Below are positions 61,701 through 64,000 of a stretch of 64,000 nucleotides of DNA, piece by piece (the stretch's first letter is position 1; the number at the start of each line of letters is the position of its first letter). A program made the position numbers and the translations under genes. The stretch spans positions 22,010,860 through 22,074,859 of the forward strand of contig NC_135244.1 in assembly GCF_947623445.1 (NCBI RefSeq), in the 5' to 3' direction. The stretch is from Clavelina lepadiformis (taxonomy: Eukaryota > Chordata > Ascidiacea > Aplousobranchia > Clavelinidae). Below the pieces are notes generated by a model, which saw only the letters and a program-made list of their open reading frames with translations, searched no databases and was not told the origin of the DNA.

Positions 61701-63980
61701 TTTTATTTAACGTTCAAACTACAAATGTTTTTACATGGTGTGTACTGTGTAGTATAGGGAATCTTCCAGAAAACTTCTTCCACACTCGAAAACAATTAGA
61801 GCTTGGATTATTTATTTTTAACTACTACAATAGACACCTTTAAAATAAATTTACTCTGTCAAAATGGTTGAATGGACGTGTAACAGGCATTTGGAAATCA
61901 GTGGTTAGTAACTCGAAAGGTACCATTAACAAACATTAGAGCGGTTGTGGCAACTGCCCTAAATTCATAACTCTTCAGTTGTTAGCATTATCCTTCTGAT
62001 CGATGACTCTTTTGTTTTTGAATTATCATTATATACTGCAAAAGAAAATTTTCCAGGTTTTGTGTCGCTTTTATGTCAAAATTAATCACTACTTTGAAAC
62101 ATCATCCAACTGACACATCAGTCAAACAGAAATGTTGCTGGATTGGTCTCCATGCTTATCAGTATAAAAAGGAGCCACAAAAACTGCTGTATCTTTGTAA
62201 CAGTCAATATCATGTTGTAATTACAGTGTAAGTACTGTACTGTATGTATGTAGACCTACACTACAGTTATCAACAGTTTTTTGACCCAATTTCATTTATA
62301 CATGTTTCAAATTCAAATCCTCACCAGAAGCAGCAGAATTATGTATTGAGACATCACGTGACGATCCCTCCTGATAGTAACTACCCGCCCCTTGCTTGAT
62401 GATCCTTTTTCCTGTTGTATAAAAATGTTTCGTATTTACATACAAAGTCCTAACCCTAGGTGAAGAAATATCGAAATATCCAAAACTTCCGTTTTCTGAT
62501 AAGTTTTCGCCGGGCTGGGCAAGTCGCACCGCGGGCCTCCAGTAACATGGATGCCAGCAAATGTGTTGTGCTGAACAAGGTTATTACTTCGTATATATAC
62601 ACGTCATGTACGTCATGCGTCATAGATACGCAGCAGTCAAATAAAATAAATCAGATGAAATCAGAGATTCCTGAACTTTCATGACCGTAAACTTTTATTG
62701 AACATAAATTTTTTCAACGCGGTGAGACAAAAATCTTTGCAAGTTCCCGGCGTTAAAATTAAGTTAATTAAATTCATTTGTTATTTTCTAAAATTAAAAG
62801 TTGTTTTTATAATTACTTGAGTTTCCTGCTATTACATCACCGACAGTCATTTTACCAGAATTGTTGATATCAACTCCGCTTCTTTTGCTTTGGTCTGCAA
62901 AACAACAATCACCAGTCACAAGAATGAAACGAAGAATAGCGAAAGTGGGAAGTCTTATTATGTATGTAGCCTAATTTATGCAAAAACTCACCGATAGTAA
63001 CAGGGCCATGTGCGCCAGCTATAATGTTGGAGTTATCGCAGACATTTCCGCTCACTTTGACTTTAGGTTTGTTACTGCAGTGAAAATAAAGCAAGTTATC
63101 AAACTTGAAAAACTAATGTCGATTTACTTTATGAATCTTCTCCAAGGACCCAAAATAAAACTGAAGCGAGACTTTCTGCATATTCTTTCTTGTATTTTGT
63201 AGTCCATGATTCACATGATTTATGGCATATAGGTATACATATGTTTTACAAGCTGTCTTGAGGATTGTAACCGCATTTATAAGGAGAAGCATCGACCTAA
63301 TAGCGTTTGAATGAGCGATAAAGTGACAAGCGCCCTGATTTGCATATAAGCTTGAAATAAAAGCTAGCAATGAATTACCAGGTGCCTTAGCCTTTTGTGA
63401 ATCGAGGATTACGTTTGTGACGTGATACTATAGCGACGTATAGCTAGCTAACATTTCTTTGCTTTGGCTTGAAGTACCCAGGAAACAAAACTAAGAATTT
63501 AGAACATACCAAACCCATGGGCCGTACATGAAGTATTCAGTGCGGTTCTTAAGCGAGCTGTTTAGACAAGAAATACAATCACATGTTACTTACTTATTAA
63601 TAGTGCTACCGGTTTAGCAAATTCATATTGAACAAAAACAACATGCTAGCACTTTATTGTCAAGTTATCATCTGTAGCTGTGCTCGCGACCGTTGCCACT
63701 CTTTAAAATAGTTTTCAATACATGGCAAATTTTTTTCAGAGGGACCTTTTATTGTTGATTCAATGTTTAGATGCGCTACCGACAAAACATTTTTGCATTT
63801 CGTGCGCCTCCAAAAAGCGCGGCGTCCAATGCGGTGGCATCGCTTTCATCAGCCTTAGGGTTGCCCTGGCTGCTACAGCAAATATGATCTATATTTACAG
63901 TTACGATACAGAAAATAAAAATTCAGCAATGAATGTAAACAGGACAACGAAATAAGTCAAATAATGTTTTTTTACCTCAT
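58765..63980 (-). CDS. Caspase with an unusual prodomain
   Basis: Fifteen exons: 63976-63980, 63510-63557, 62992-63074, 62817-62894, 62325-62411, 61501-61545, 61176-61273, 60932-61096, 60551-60647, 60249-60377, 60042-60110, 59792-59878, 59527-59633, 58765-58875; an optional 42-base exon at 61593-61634 keeps frame. Without it, 402 residues. Caspases are cysteine proteases cutting after Asp in cell death or inflammation. The p20 part has RGKSRALIINNINF, the S1 Arg (RNGANKD), the catalytic His (VYIGSHGGQG) and the catalytic Cys in PKIFFLQFCRN (usually QACRG). An acidic linker (SRDSDEDGDCDG) follows. The p10 part has YRDGNGSWYTAALC and ends VKFFPG. The ~120-residue prodomain shows no CARD or DED but has Gly/Asn-rich beta-like stretches (VKVSGNVCDNSNIIAGAHG, INNSGKMTVGDVIAG). 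The last intron uses a GC donor (AAG|GCGAGT), needed to give the conserved CKVNEEV. The start rests on ATGAG|GTAAAA at 63980 and is less sure. Confidence 0.87.
58942..59464. mobile_element. Probable MITE rich in GGAGCTGGAGC words, in the last caspase intron
   Basis: It begins GCTTTGGAGCCGGAGCC and ends GCCTGCTCCAAAGC, giving inverted ends of about 10-14 bases. 'ggagctccggagctggag' is repeated inside. The ends resemble CAGGGCTTTGGAGC hAT elements, but no target duplication was found. Confidence 0.5.
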
Positions 63981-64000
63981 TGCAGATAACTTAAAAGCTT

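Noticed and set aside
1-64000. CRISPR arrays, prokaryotic operons, ribosomal RNA genes
   Set aside because: None seen. The window is intron-bearing animal DNA, and the only regular arrays are zinc-finger codons and minisatellite units.

Overview
The window is animal nuclear DNA: AT-rich, with many introns, GT-AG splice sites and a dense load of short DNA transposons. The gene set (DNAJC21, LARP6, a TTC39 protein, a DNAJB1/4-type chaperone, a caspase) and the compact introns suggest an invertebrate deuterostome, perhaps a tunicate. The species is inferred, not shown. I joined exons by hand from splice signals, reading frame and family conservation; none was checked against transcripts.

Layout. 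1-12.6 kb: one orphan exon of a RIPK-like kinase (+), a 19-finger C2H2 zinc-finger gene (-) flanked by decayed relatives, and exons of a PHD-like gene (+). 13-19.5 kb: transposon-rich, with a hAT element holding a second element, a dead LINE and two nested pogo-like MITEs. 19.5-23.3 kb: no gene recognised. 23.3-24.9 kb: a complete secreted protein (+) joining a collagen stretch, a coiled-coil neck and a galectin-like domain. 25.3-64 kb: a run of minus-strand genes, namely DNAJC21 (11 exons), an unrecognised 161-residue ORF, LARP6 (6 exons), TTC39 (16 exons, with a P-element-like THAP transposon in intron 14), a DNAJB1/4-type Hsp40 (4 exons) and a caspase (about 15 exons).

Function. DNAJC21 (Hsp70 co-chaperone, 60S ribosome maturation), LARP6 (RNA binding) and the DNAJB protein are housekeeping genes with no visible operon-like link. 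The caspase and the RIPK-like exon belong to cell-death or immune signalling, and the collagen-galectin protein resembles a soluble pattern-recognition molecule.

The most unusual items are the caspase (glycine-rich, beta-strand-like prodomain; active-site pentapeptide QFCRN; a GC-AG intron; an inferred 5-base initiating exon), the collagen-galectin fusion, and the block-duplicated zinc-finger array.
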